A DNA stretch of 5,037 nucleotides, taken from the NCBI GenBank assembly GCA_002296055.1, contig DBHE01000268.1, positions 1-5,037 of the forward strand, written 5' to 3'. The position numbers were made by a program, and so were the translations under genes. How positions within the stretch are numbered: position 1 is the first letter of the stretch; every line of letters begins with the position of its first letter. Below, one piece after another: positions 1-5,037 of the stretch. The notes beneath the pieces were generated by a model. It did no database searches. It saw only the letters and a list, made by a program, of their open reading frames with translations, and was not told where the DNA came from. This DNA is from Pseudomonadaceae bacterium UBA836. GTDB taxonomy: Bacteria > Pseudomonadota > Gammaproteobacteria > Pseudomonadales > Pseudomonadaceae.

Positions 1-1
1 G

Positions 2-77
2 TGGTGCCCGGGGACGGAATCGAACCGCCGACACGGGGATTTTCAATCCCCTGCTCTACCAACTGAGCTACCCGGGC
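2..77 (-). tRNA. tRNA-Phe (anticodon GAA)
   Basis: Read on the minus strand this is a complete 76-base cloverleaf including an encoded CCA end. The acceptor stem pairs GCCCGGG with CCCGGGC, and the D arm carries AGCTCAGTTGGTAGAGC. The anticodon stem is GGGGA/TCCCC around the loop TTGAAAA, which gives anticodon GAA (phenylalanine). The T arm is GGCGG-TTCGATT-CCGTC with one G-T pair, followed by discriminator base A and CCA. The overall sequence is close to E. coli tRNA-Phe as remembered. It lies downstream of yggX on the same strand but has its own promoter immediately upstream, so it is probably transcribed mainly on its own. The window ends one base past the CCA, so its terminator and any following gene are not visible. 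Confidence 0.98.
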
Positions 78-89
78 AACGTGGGCGCC

Positions 90-118
90 ATTAAATAGAT
101 TGCGCCTCAAGCTGTCAA
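90..118 (-). promoter_or_regulatory. Sigma-70 promoter of tRNA-Phe
   Basis: On the minus strand a perfect -35 TTGACA (113-118) is followed by a 17-base spacer and a -10 TTTAAT (90-95, five of six consensus bases). The start point should fall near 83, about six bases before the mature tRNA 5' end. The bases between the -10 and the start are GC-rich (GGCGCCC). This is the discriminator type typical of stable-RNA promoters under stringent control, but that regulation is inference. The bases upstream of the -35 (about 122-146) are A/T-rich with A and T runs and could act as an UP element. Confidence 0.85.
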
Positions 119-164
119 GCGATCCGAATAATATTTTCCACTTTTTCAGCCGCTTACCGACAAA

Positions 165-437
165 TCACTCGCTGGGCGGGACGTAACCATCCGCCTGAGC
201 GTATTCCTCACCAGCCAGAAACTTGTCCATTTCCTGCTGGATGAAGCGACGATCCTCGGGGTCCATCATGTTCAGACGGCGCTCGTTGATCAGCATGGTC
301 TGGTGCTTCTGCCACTCATCCCACGCCTTGCGCGACACCTCATTGAACACGTCCTGCCCCTTGGGGCCCGGATACGGCGGGCGATCCAGCCCCGGTAGTT
401 CCTGCTTATATTTGCGGCACATCACCATGCGCGTCAT
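165..437 (-). CDS. yggX: Fe(II)-trafficking / oxidative damage protection protein YggX
   Basis: This is a complete 90-residue protein of the YggX family, about the same length as the E. coli protein (91). It is a small cytosolic protein proposed to take part in Fe(II) handling and to protect Fe-S enzymes against superoxide. The conserved cysteine is C7 (MVMCRKY), followed by [11 protein letters not shown] and the family core [20 protein letters not shown] with LNMM after it, and it ends in DGYVPP. The ATG at 435-437 is supported by a near-perfect Shine-Dalgarno seven bases upstream, located in the end of mutY. Only four bases separate the mutY stop from this start, so the two genes are almost certainly cotranscribed. 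A mutY-yggX pair is also found in E. coli, where yggX responds to SoxRS; no SoxR-type site is evident here. No hairpin terminator is visible between its stop and the tRNA promoter. Confidence 0.97.
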   Translation of the reverse strand: MTRMVMCRKYKQELPGLDRPPYPGPKGQDVFNEVSRKAWDEWQKHQTMLINERRLNMMDPEDRRFIQQEMDKFLAGEEYAQADGYVPPSE

Positions 438-441
438 GGGC

Positions 442-1506
442 TTACTCCTCCAGGGCCACCTGCAACAGCGGCTCGATCCGGCCCAGCAGCTTTTTCACTG
501 GCGCTGCCAGACCCAGTGGTTCGGGTTGCCGCAGGTTATACCAGACCTGCCCGCTTTCAGCCACGCCAGCGGGGCCGGACACCTCCAGCAGCAGCGGCTG
601 GATATCCAGATGGAAGTGGCTGAAGGTGTGGCGCAGGGGCGCCATGTCGCGCCGCTGGTGCACCGCCAGTTGCAAGCCGTCGAGCAGCGGCGCGAGCTGC
701 TCTTCGTCATCCAGTTGCGGCGGACACCAGAGCCCGCCCCAGAGCCCGCTGGAGGGCCGACGCTGCAGCCACACGCTGCCGTCGCCATTGACCAGCAGGG
801 GCATAACGCAGCTGCGCACCGGTAGTGTCTTGCGAGGTTTTGAGCCTGGGTAGCGGGTTGGCTCACCCAATACCCGCGCTTCGCAGCCGTCACCCAGCGG
901 GCACAGCAGACAGGACGGTTTACTGCGCGTGCAGAGGGTGGCCCCCAGATCCATCATGGCCTGGGTGTAGTGCGCCACCCTGTTTTGGGGCGTTAAACGC
1001 TCGGCCATGCGCCACAAACGATCATGCACCGCCTTTTCACCGGGCCAACCGTCAACCGCAGCGAAGCGCGCCAGTACTCGTTTAACGTTGCCATCAAGAA
1101 TCGGCGCGCGAATGCCCATGCTCAGCGACGCGACCGCCCCGGCGGTGGAGCGTCCGATACCCGGCAGATCCGCCAAGCCGTCAACGCTGCGCGGAAACTC
1201 GCCGCCATAGGTCTCGACTACCTGCCGCGCCGCCTTGTGCAGGTTGCGCGCCCGACTGTAGTAACCCAGCCCGGTCCACAGGTGCAGCACCTGATCTTCC
1301 TCGGCGGCCGCCAACGCCTCAACGGTTGGCAGCTCGGCCATAAAGCGCTGGTAATACGGAATTACCGTGGCGACCTGGGTCTGCTGCAACATGATTTCCG
1401 ACACCCACACCCGGTAGGGCGTCATGTCCTGCTGCCACGGCAGATCCTTGCGGCCATGGCCGTCATACCAATCCAGCACGCGCTGGGCGAAAACCTCGGG
1501 TGTCAC
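442..1506 (-). CDS. mutY: Adenine DNA glycosylase MutY
   Basis: This 354-residue enzyme (E. coli 350) removes adenine mispaired with 8-oxoguanine or guanine in the GO base-excision repair pathway. The N-terminal glycosylase domain carries LPWQ near residue 22, catalytic E37 in [19 protein letters not shown], and Y82 in [16 protein letters not shown] helix-hairpin-helix [10 protein letters not shown] follows at 114-123, and the catalytic D138 sits in [10 protein letters not shown]. The 4Fe-4S ligands are C192, C199, C202 and C208 with the family spacing C-x6-C-x2-C-x5-C. The C-terminal NUDIX-like domain that recognises 8-oxoguanine spans about 225-345 and contains the FSH motif (FSHFHLDI, 295-302). 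Every expected catalytic and cluster residue is present. The start is GTG at 1504-1506. It overlaps the asmA stop in GTGA and has only a weak AGGGG upstream, so coupling to asmA translation is likely. This start aligns with the E. coli N-terminus. Confidence 0.98.
   Translation of the reverse strand: MTPEVFAQRVLDWYDGHGRKDLPWQQDMTPYRVWVSEIMLQQTQVATVIPYYQRFMAELPTVEALAAAEEDQVLHLWTGLGYYSRARNLHKAARQVVETYGGEFPRSVDGLADLPGIGRSTAGAVASLSMGIRAPILDGNVKRVLARFAAVDGWPGEKAVHDRLWRMAERLTPQNRVAHYTQAMMDLGATLCTRSKPSCLLCPLGDGCEARVLGEPTRYPGSKPRKTLPVRSCVMPLLVNGDGSVWLQRRPSSGLWGGLWCPPQLDDEEQLAPLLDGLQLAVHQRRDMAPLRHTFSHFHLDIQPLLLEVSGPAGVAESGQVWYNLRQPEPLGLAAPVKKLLGRIEPLLQVALEE
445..451 (-). promoter_or_regulatory. Shine-Dalgarno of yggX inside the mutY 3' end
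   Basis: The minus strand reads GGAGGAG here, seven bases before the yggX ATG. These bases also encode the last two glutamates of MutY (GAG GAG before TAA), so ribosomes terminating on mutY pass directly over the yggX initiation site. This favours translational coupling. Confidence 0.85.
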
Positions 1507-3677
1507 CGTGAGAACAGCCCCTTGATGGCGTCACGCAGCTCCGGTGCCTTGTCGCCAAGCGAATCGTCAATGCGCTCTTCCAGTTTGCGCTGCACTTCAT
1601 TACCTACCAGCTTGGCGGCAATCTGCCCTACTCCCTCGGTATCCACGCCGCAGCTGCTACCCGCATTGTGCAGGTAACCCTGGCAGCGGATGGGCCACTC
1701 GATATCGGCATAGCGCTCATTTACCTGACAGGCTTCGTCCGGCATTTCACTGCGGTCGCCTTCGAGCAACAGGCCCAGACGGTAATCCAGACGCTGCTCG
1801 GGCAAGTTGATCTGGCCCTTGCCCTTGCCTGCCAAGCCAGGCAGATCAACGACCAGGTCACTGTTGCCAACCACCCCATTGCGAATGGTGAAGCTGCCAT
1901 CGAGCTGTTCGAATGCGGTGTTCTCACTGCCGTGCTCGGCACTCAACGACTTGCGGTTGGCCAAGGCAATGGCTCGGCACACCTGCTGCTCCAGATTCAC
2001 GCCCAGCAAAGCGCCGTCCTCCACCTTGAACGAAGCGCTGCCGTTCAGCGTGTTCATCCAACGGCGCAGGCTGTTGCCACCGGTGGTCACGTCCAGGCTC
2101 ATGTCGAGCAGGCCGCTGACCTGCTGCGGCACCTCGTAAGCCTGCTGCGCTGCAGCCGAGTCGATACCCTTGAGCTGAGCCTTGAGGGCACTGCCAACAG
2201 GCGTTTTGCGGGTATCAATACTGCCACTGGCAGTGAAGCTGCCACCAAAGATACCGCCATCAAGCTGCGTCAACCTGACCACGCCATCACGGGCCTTGGC
2301 CGCCATGGTGAACGGTTTGATGGTTTGCCCGGTCAGGGTGACCTGCTCAAGCGTCAGCTTGCCATCCACATCCAGTCGCGCCAGGGCCTCCAGCGGCAGC
2401 ACATCCTCGTCGCTCCAGGGCTCAGGCGCCGCTTGCGAGCGACTACCACCTGACCCGGCACTGCTACTGCCGCCCTCACCCTCTTCGCGCGGCGGCAGGT
2501 AGTTGTCCAGGTTAAGGTTGTCGCCGGCCAGATCGAAACGTAGCGCCTGGCGCTCAAAATCAGCCACGCCCAGCGAGCCCTGCAGAGCAAAGCCGTCCAG
2601 CGCCAGCTGCAGGTCGTTAAGCATCAGACTGCTCGTACTACCTTTAAGGTTGGCCGACAGGGCCACACTCGAGAGCGCGCCCGGATCAGCCATGTCGGGC
2701 AAGGGCTGGCCCAGATCACGCAACAGGTCACGTGCGTCAAAGGCGGCCACATCCAAGCGACCAGCCAACTGCGGCTCGCTATCCAGGTCGCTCATCTTGA
2801 GCTGACCGGTAGCACGCATGTCAGCCAGCGACAGACGCAGTTGGGTCAGCTCGGCCACCTGCTCGGCCAGATCGACCAAACCGTCGCCCTGCAGCTGCAG
2901 GTTGACCGCGCGACCAGCAAAGGGCTCGCCACTGGCATCGACCTTGAGATCAACCCCGCTGAGCAGATAGCGCTGCTCACCCGGCTGCAGCGTGGCCACG
3001 GTCTTCAGATCCATGCGCACGCGCATGGCCGGCTGATCCAGCGTCAGCAAACCCAGGAAGGACACATCAAAGGGTTCGCCAGGAATCAGCGCGCCGGTGG
3101 TCAGGTTGGCTTCATCCAGCGACAGAATCTGACCGGTCTGACGGTCCTCGTAGTGCACGCTGGCGTTGGTAACCTGCACGCTCTCGACCGTGATCTGCAA
3201 CGGCTCGTTAGCGCCGTCATCCTGCGTTTGCGCCTCGGCACTGGCATCGCTGCCCTGCTCTGCCGCGGCGCTATCCTGCGGGCCGACTGTTTCCCAGTTA
3301 CCCACTCCCTGATCGTTGCGCACCAGTTGCAGCTGCACGTCGTCCAGAATCACATCGCTCATGCGCACCTGACGGCGCAGCAACGGCAGCACCTTGACGC
3401 CCAGACCCAGGGTGCCGACCTTGGCCAGCGGCTGTGCCGGGTTGTCGACCGGCGCCACGCCCACGTCCTTCAACTCCATACCCAGCCAGGGAAACAAGGA
3501 CCAACCGATGTCGCCGTCCAGCGCCAGTTCGATATTGGCCTGCTCACGGGCAGCTTCGCGAATGTCGTCCTTATAGTCATTGGGGTCGAACAGACGGGTG
3601 AGGAAGAACAGGGCTGCAATCACCAGCAGGGCAATCGCACCTACTACCAACCCCAGCACCTTGACGACGGATTTCAT
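1503..3677 (-). CDS. asmA: AsmA family envelope protein
   Basis: This 724-residue protein is anchored in the inner membrane and mostly periplasmic. AsmA-family proteins are tied to outer-membrane assembly and lipid homeostasis, and larger relatives are thought to form bridges for phospholipid transport. One hydrophobic helix lies at about residues 7-27, followed by the typical N-terminal AsmA stretch ([13 protein letters not shown], then [20 protein letters not shown]). The C-terminal half has the usual family pattern, including a [12 protein letters not shown] repeat-like segment near 474-485 and the stretch [20 protein letters not shown] at 589-608, ending with [11 protein letters not shown]. 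Two probably disordered linkers are present, an acidic Ala/Gln/Asp-rich one (134-158) and a Glu/Gly/Ser one (397-425). C650, C665 and C676 lie close together near the C-terminus. The ATG at 3675-3677 is chosen over an in-frame ATG 25 codons upstream because it has an AAGGAG Shine-Dalgarno and puts the membrane helix at the N-terminus. It is longer than E. coli AsmA (617). Confidence 0.94.
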   Translation of the reverse strand: MKSVVKVLGLVVGAIALLVIAALFFLTRLFDPNDYKDDIREAAREQANIELALDGDIGWSLFPWLGMELKDVGVAPVDNPAQPLAKVGTLGLGVKVLPLLRRQVRMSDVILDDVQLQLVRNDQGVGNWETVGPQDSAAAEQGSDASAEAQTQDDGANEPLQITVESVQVTNASVHYEDRQTGQILSLDEANLTTGALIPGEPFDVSFLGLLTLDQPAMRVRMDLKTVATLQPGEQRYLLSGVDLKVDASGEPFAGRAVNLQLQGDGLVDLAEQVAELTQLRLSLADMRATGQLKMSDLDSEPQLAGRLDVAAFDARDLLRDLGQPLPDMADPGALSSVALSANLKGSTSSLMLNDLQLALDGFALQGSLGVADFERQALRFDLAGDNLNLDNYLPPREEGEGGSSSAGSGGSRSQAAPEPWSDEDVLPLEALARLDVDGKLTLEQVTLTGQTIKPFTMAAKARDGVVRLTQLDGGIFGGSFTASGSIDTRKTPVGSALKAQLKGIDSAAAQQAYEVPQQVSGLLDMSLDVTTGGNSLRRWMNTLNGSASFKVEDGALLGVNLEQQVCRAIALANRKSLSAEHGSENTAFEQLDGSFTIRNGVVGNSDLVVDLPGLAGKGKGQINLPEQRLDYRLGLLLEGDRSEMPDEACQVNERYADIEWPIRCQGYLHNAGSSCGVDTEGVGQIAAKLVGNEVQRKLEERIDDSLGDKAPELRDAIKGLFSR

Positions 3678-3682
3678 AGTCA

Positions 3683-3688
3683 CTCCTT
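3683..3688 (-). promoter_or_regulatory. Shine-Dalgarno of asmA
   Basis: AAGGAG on the minus strand, five bases before the ATG at 3677. It decides the start: the upstream in-frame ATG at 3752 lies inside the 3' end of the preceding gene and would add 25 non-hydrophobic residues in front of the membrane anchor. Confidence 0.8.
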
Positions 3689-3694
3689 GGTCTA

Positions 3695-3709
3695 CCCGGC
3701 CGGCCCGGG
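3695..3709 (-). other. GC-only hairpin in the oxidoreductase-asmA gap
   Basis: The minus strand reads CCCGG-GCCGG-CCGGG, a five-base-pair all-GC stem with a five-base loop. It sits in the 64-base gap between the oxidoreductase stop and the asmA start, and its base is six nucleotides upstream of the asmA Shine-Dalgarno. No T run follows it on either strand (a T run precedes it on the minus strand), so it does not look like an intrinsic terminator. It may be incidental, or it may stabilise or partly mask the asmA leader. Confidence 0.4.
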
Positions 3710-3741
3710 GCAAAAATCTTGGCACAGTGAGAGAAGGGAGC

Positions 3742-4845
3742 CTACACCGCATCCAGTCGCTGGGCGACCAGCTCTGCTAGCGCCAGACTGGATGTCAGGC
3801 CCGGCGACTCGATTCCCAGCAAGGCGATCAACCCCGGCACCCCGTGCTCGCTCTGGTCTTGGATGACGAAATCCCGAGCCGGTTCCCCCGGACCAGACAG
3901 CTTGGGGCGCACGCCGGCATAGGCTGGTTGCAGCCTGGCTGCATCAACCTCTGGCCAATAGCGGGCGATAGCGGCGGCAAAGGTCTCTCGCAGCGCCTCG
4001 TCCACCTGATAATCCAGTGCGTCGAGGTAACGCACATCTGGCCCAAAACGCAGCTGCCCGCCTAAATCCAGGGTCGCGTGAACGCCGAGGCCGGTGGCGT
4101 TAGCCTCGGGCATCGGATACACCAGATGAGAAAACGGCGAGCGCCCGCTGTAGCTGCAATAGCGCCCCTGACACAGGTGCAAGGGCGGAACCTGCTGCGC
4201 GCCAGCGGCCGCCTGCAGCTGTTGGGCAAACAACCCGCCGGCATTGACCACCTGCCGCGCGCGCAGGCTGAAGGCCTCGGCATTACTGCGCCCAGTCAGT
4301 TCAAGCCCACCGTCCAGTGCGCTAATGCGCTCAACCCGTGTGTGACACAGCAGCTCACCCTCCGCAGCCTGCAGCGCCGCCTCAAATGACTGCAACAGAG
4401 CATGGCTGTCGACAATCCCGGTCAGTGGCGACAGCAAACCAGCCACCGCGCGCACCTGCGGCTCGCGCGCCTGAACCTCGGCAGCGCTCAGCCAGTTCAG
4501 CGCCACGCCGTTGGCAGCGGCATTGGCCTGCAGCCGCTGCAAGGCGGGTATCTCATCCTCATTTACCGCCACCAGCAGCTTGCCGAGCTGCTGGTGCGGC
4601 ACCGCATAATCACGGCACCAGGCGTACAGCAAATCACGGCCCTGCCGGCACAGCTGCGCCTTCAGCGAGCCCGGCGCGTAGTAGATACCCGCGTGGATCA
4701 CTTCACTGTTGCGGCTGGAGCAGTGCAAGCCGGGCGCGTCTTCCTGCTCCAGCACCAGCACGCTGCGCCCCTCACGCGCCATACGCTGGGCAATGGCCAG
4801 ACCCACCACGCCGGCGCCGATCACCACCAGATCAACATCCACCAC
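3742..4845 (-). CDS. FAD-dependent oxidoreductase, L-2-hydroxyglutarate oxidase-like
   Basis: From the preferred GTG start this is a 367-residue flavoprotein of the DAO superfamily. An N-terminal Rossmann FAD site, VVIGAGVVGLAIA (GxGxxG at 10-15), is followed by the ribose-binding acid E33. Motifs resembling L-2-hydroxyglutarate dehydrogenase (L2HGDH/LhgO) then appear in order: SRNSEVIHAGIYY (44-56), GKLLVAV (88-94), TGIVDSH (142-148), VVNAGG (199-204), LGVHATLDLGGQLRFGPD (253-270), AGVRPKLSGPG (310-320) and a C-terminal IESPGLTSSLA (345-355). LhgO enzymes oxidise L-2-hydroxyglutarate to 2-oxoglutarate, but the substrate of this divergent member is not settled by sequence. No signal peptide or membrane helix is seen, so it is probably cytosolic. 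The start is uncertain: GTG at 4845 or 4842 has GGAG at 4852-4855, while an in-frame ATG at 4875 adds ten unconserved residues with a weaker site. It precedes asmA by 64 bases and diverges from hisB. Confidence 0.88.
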   Translation of the reverse strand: MVDVDLVVIGAGVVGLAIAQRMAREGRSVLVLEQEDAPGLHCSSRNSEVIHAGIYYAPGSLKAQLCRQGRDLLYAWCRDYAVPHQQLGKLLVAVNEDEIPALQRLQANAAANGVALNWLSAAEVQAREPQVRAVAGLLSPLTGIVDSHALLQSFEAALQAAEGELLCHTRVERISALDGGLELTGRSNAEAFSLRARQVVNAGGLFAQQLQAAAGAQQVPPLHLCQGRYCSYSGRSPFSHLVYPMPEANATGLGVHATLDLGGQLRFGPDVRYLDALDYQVDEALRETFAAAIARYWPEVDAARLQPAYAGVRPKLSGPGEPARDFVIQDQSEHGVPGLIALLGIESPGLTSSLALAELVAQRLDAV

Positions 4846-4851
4846 ATATCT

Positions 4852-4855
4852 CTCC
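4852..4855 (-). promoter_or_regulatory. Candidate Shine-Dalgarno of the oxidoreductase
   Basis: GGAG on the minus strand lies six bases before the GTG at 4845 and nine before the GTG at 4842. Either start gives a protein beginning just ahead of DVDLVVIGAG, the usual position for this family. The competing ATG at 4875 has only GGGCGG a few bases upstream. Confidence 0.5.
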
Positions 4856-4944
4856 GCCGCTTGAAGTGACCCCATTGTGCCGCCCTATCACACCGATTGG
4901 CAGGGTGAATCCGCCACTGGTAGCCCTCGGCACGGGCAGGCACG

Positions 4945-4950
4945 TATAAT
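4945..4950 (+). promoter_or_regulatory. -10 element of the hisB promoter
   Basis: A perfect TATAAT sits 37 bases before the hisB ATG. The predicted start point is near 4957 and the leader about 30 bases, too short for an attenuator. At spacings of 16 to 18 bases the -35 position reads GCCCTC, AGCCCT or TAGCCC, none close to TTGACA. There is no TGn extension either, so activity may depend on an activator or simply be modest. No promoter could be assigned with confidence to the divergent oxidoreductase in the same gap. Confidence 0.6.
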
Positions 4951-4986
4951 GCACGCCTTTGAACGTATCCATCAGCGGAGACAGCC

Positions 4987-5037
4987 ATGGCTGAACGCAA
5001 GGCCAGCGTCGCGCGCGACACGCTGGAAACCCAGGTC
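4987..5037 (+). CDS. hisB: Imidazoleglycerol-phosphate dehydratase HisB (5' end, partial)
   Basis: The first 17 codons read MAERKASVARDTLETQV, which matches the N-terminus of Pseudomonas HisB as remembered. That enzyme catalyses the dehydration of imidazole glycerol phosphate to imidazole acetol phosphate in histidine biosynthesis. The ATG is preceded by GGAG (4977-4980) at a six-base spacing. The catalytic histidine and glutamate motifs lie beyond the window edge, so the assignment rests on the N-terminus alone. In Pseudomonas hisB usually heads a hisB-hisH-hisA-hisF cluster, which would extend to the right of this window. Confidence 0.9.
   Translation, partial: MAERKASVARDTLETQV

Noticed and set aside
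84..106. Inverted repeat GGCGC/GCGCC around the -10 of the tRNA-Phe promoter
   Set aside because: Only five base pairs with a 13-base loop. It overlaps the GC-rich discriminator expected for a stable-RNA promoter, so an operator is not needed to explain it.
1668..2453. 261-codon open frame on the plus strand opposite asmA
   Set aside because: Fully antisense to the conserved C-terminal half of AsmA, with no domain signature and no plausible ribosome binding site noted; a shadow frame.
3695..3710. Intrinsic terminator after the oxidoreductase
   Set aside because: The GC stem is real, but no T run follows it on either strand; the only T run on the minus strand precedes the stem.
3678..3752. 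AsmA start at the upstream in-frame ATG (749-residue form)
   Set aside because: That ATG lies inside the oxidoreductase coding end. It would bury the membrane helix behind 25 unconserved residues and ignore the strong AAGGAG before the ATG at 3677.
2841..3866. 341-codon open frame on the plus strand opposite asmA and the 3' end of the oxidoreductase
   Set aside because: It lies antisense to two well-supported genes and runs through the gap between them. Its product is rich in His, Gln, Leu and Arg without any recognisable domain, as expected for the complementary frame of GC-rich coding DNA.
4929..4942. Possible sigma-54 promoter (GGCACGGGCAGGC) upstream of hisB
   Set aside because: The GG and GC pairs are separated by nine bases instead of ten and the TTGC part is missing, while a perfect sigma-70 -10 lies right after it.
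4338..4949. 203-codon plus-strand open frame running up to hisB
   Set aside because: Its product is a Pro/Arg/Ala-rich string typical of an out-of-frame reading of GC-rich DNA, and it is antisense to the conserved oxidoreductase N-terminus.

Overview
The window looks like conserved core chromosome of a GC-rich gammaproteobacterium, most likely Pseudomonadaceae. The YggX and HisB sequences read very close to Pseudomonas proteins as I remember them. The mutY-yggX linkage is also known from Escherichia coli. The genus within the family (Pseudomonas or a relative such as Halopseudomonas) is inference. No mobile element, CRISPR array, phage gene or defence gene is visible.

Almost everything lies on the minus strand. 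Reading in the direction of transcription (right to left), the first gene is an FAD-dependent oxidoreductase of the L-2-hydroxyglutarate oxidase-like family (about 4845 to 3742). A 64-base gap follows, then asmA (3677 to 1503), mutY (1506 to 442), yggX (437 to 165) and a tRNA-Phe with its own strong promoter (77 to 2). At the right edge the first 17 codons of hisB start divergently on the plus strand at 4987. Its -10 element is clear and lies in the gap shared with the oxidoreductase. No stretch longer than 300 bases lacks a gene.

The genes asmA, mutY and yggX are tightly packed. The asmA stop and the mutY GTG start share a GTGA overlap, and the Shine-Dalgarno of yggX lies in the last codons of mutY, so these three are probably cotranscribed and translationally coupled. 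MutY (removal of A opposite 8-oxoguanine) and YggX (protection of Fe-S proteins from oxidation) share an oxidative-damage theme, and MutY itself carries a 4Fe-4S cluster. AsmA is an inner-membrane-anchored envelope protein with no obvious functional link to them. The oxidoreductase keeps its FAD-binding motifs, but its substrate cannot be read from the sequence.

I looked for an undescribed system and did not find one. The items worth a second look are modest: the unassigned oxidoreductase at this locus and its uncertain start, a GC hairpin just upstream of the asmA ribosome binding site, acidic and Ser/Gly-rich linkers plus a C-terminal cysteine cluster in AsmA, the hisB promoter without a recognisable -35, and the lack of a visible terminator between yggX and the tRNA.
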